A DNA stretch of 31,569 bases from Govanella sp037189785 (GTDB taxonomy: Bacteria; Pseudomonadota; Alphaproteobacteria; Sphingomonadales; Govanellaceae): positions 1 to 31,569 of the forward strand of contig JBBCIP010000176.1 of the NCBI GenBank assembly GCA_037189785.1. The letters are read 5' to 3'. The translations under genes were made by a program, and so were the position numbers. Shown one piece after another: positions 30,867 to 31,569 of this stretch (positions within the stretch are counted from its first letter, which is position 1; every line of letters starts with the position of its first letter). A model generated the notes under the pieces. That model had not been told where the DNA came from, made no database searches, and saw only the letters and a list, made by a program, of their open reading frames with translations.

Positions 30867-31535
30867 ATGCACAAGTTAGCCGATTTCACGCGTTCTCAAA
30901 TAGACGCTCTCGAACTCATCCCCAATCGCCCTCTGCTTATCTGCGATGCCGACGAGGTGATTGTGCATTTTGCCGCCCCGCTCGAGACCTACTTGAAGCG
31001 GCTCGGCTTTTATATCAATTTCGAAAACTACCGCCTGGAAGGAAATATTCGTCGCCAAAACGACGACAGCGCTGTGGTGCTCGACGAGTTAATCCCAATG
31101 ATTAACGACTTTTTCGCGGCAGAAGTTGACAATCTTCCGCCCGTGACCGGAGCAATTGCGACACTGACCGCGCTCGCCGGTCGGGCCCAAGTTGTGGTCC
31201 TGACCAATCTACCGGATCCGTTCCGTACCCGGCGGATTGCATCGTTCACGCGGCATGGCTTAACGGCGCCTGTTGTTACAAATACCGGCTTGAAGGGCGC
31301 TTCCGTCCGCATGCTGGCGGACCGCGTCCAAGCGCCGGTGATTTTCATAGACGACACCGAACCTCACTTACGGTCGGTTGCCACAACTGTGCCGGATAGT
31401 TATCGCGTCCACTTCATTGCCGATCAACGCTTGGCCGCCATACAAACCGCATCCCCTCATAGCCATCATCGATCCGATTGCTGGACTGCCACCGGTGACG
31501 CTGTTAACGATTTCCTTCATAGCCACGGTTTTTAA
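30867..31535 (+). CDS. HAD-like phosphatase family protein
   Basis: 222 residues. Motif I is LLICDADEVIV (Asp-Ala-Asp, near 26-28), motif II VVVLTNLPD supplies the Thr, and motif IV VIFIDDTEPH supplies the acidic pair. This suggests a HAD hydrolase core with a helical cap at about 40-100. The substrate cannot be told. The ATG follows AGGACAT. The C-terminal part has a His-rich stretch (SPHSHHRSD) of unclear role. It lies 37 bases after the DUF3572 gene and may share its transcript. Confidence 0.85.
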   Translation: MHKLADFTRSQIDALELIPNRPLLICDADEVIVHFAAPLETYLKRLGFYINFENYRLEGNIRRQNDDSAVVLDELIPMINDFFAAEVDNLPPVTGAIATLTALAGRAQVVVLTNLPDPFRTRRIASFTRHGLTAPVVTNTGLKGASVRMLADRVQAPVIFIDDTEPHLRSVATTVPDSYRVHFIADQRLAAIQTASPHSHHRSDCWTATGDAVNDFLHSHGF

Positions 31536-31552
31536 CGCAGGAGATCACGCCC

Positions 31553-31569
31553 ATGAAAATGGGTCCCTG
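31553..31569 (+). CDS. Start of a further gene, cut by the window end
   Basis: ATG at 31553 is preceded by AGGAGA at suitable spacing (eight bases). Only MKMGP is visible, so no product can be named. It starts 17 bases after the HAD-like gene's stop and may be co-transcribed. Confidence 0.5.

Overview
The window looks like chromosome from an alphaproteobacterium, most likely a Rhodospirillales-type lineage. This is an inference from four features: the divK-pleD pair, a DUF3572 gene beside divK, a DUF2336 protein, and a pyrB / inactive pyrC / plsY / dprA / topA / rnr gene string. Composition is moderately GC-rich by eye, with AT-rich promoter regions. I see no rRNA, tRNA, CRISPR array, insertion sequence or prophage.

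Left part (1-4.5 kb). On the minus strand are a class V PLP-dependent enzyme, a circularly permuted ATP-grasp protein and an alpha-E protein. The last two overlap by one base and end at a rho-independent terminator. A MarR-family gene diverges from the PLP enzyme, and two AT-rich palindromes cover the PLP enzyme's predicted promoter. From 4.8 to 7.0 kb a plus-strand RNA or cold-shock cluster follows: RhlE-like DEAD-box helicase, a long imperfect hairpin, CspA-type protein, and an IF-1 paralogue with an extra Gly-rich/basic tail.

Signalling block (7.0-12.3 kb). On the minus strand, a DUF2336 protein overlaps a PAS histidine kinase, which is followed by a LuxR-type DNA-binding module that seems to have lost its N-terminal part. 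A second, multi-PAS histidine kinase with an HDFNN box diverges from DUF2336; both promoters can be read. The second kinase converges on gatB and the two stop codons share a CTAG.

Housekeeping block (12.3-28.4 kb). gatC-gatA-gatB is a tight minus-strand operon. On the plus strand follow a glutathione S-transferase-like gene, ruvX, an aminoglycoside-phosphotransferase-fold gene, pyrB, a pyrC homologue lacking metal-binding residues, plsY, dprA, topA (Lys/Ala/Pro-rich tail) and rnr. A minus-strand gene encoding an Hpt domain joined to a degenerate receiver converges on rnr. rpmG (55 codons) follows, with a clear promoter and a terminator shared with pleD.

Right end (28.4-31.6 kb). divK-pleD forms a minus-strand cell-cycle / c-di-GMP operon whose junction is a 12-bp tandem repeat carrying stop codons and the pleD ribosome-binding site. 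Divergent from it are DUF3572, a HAD-like gene and the first codons of a further gene cut by the window edge.

Most genes belong to known families. The parts that deserve a second look are: the ATP-grasp/alpha-E/PLP-enzyme neighbourhood, the cold-shock cluster with its hairpin, the headless LuxR module beside the DUF2336/kinase pair, the Hpt-pseudoreceiver, and the divK-pleD repeat.
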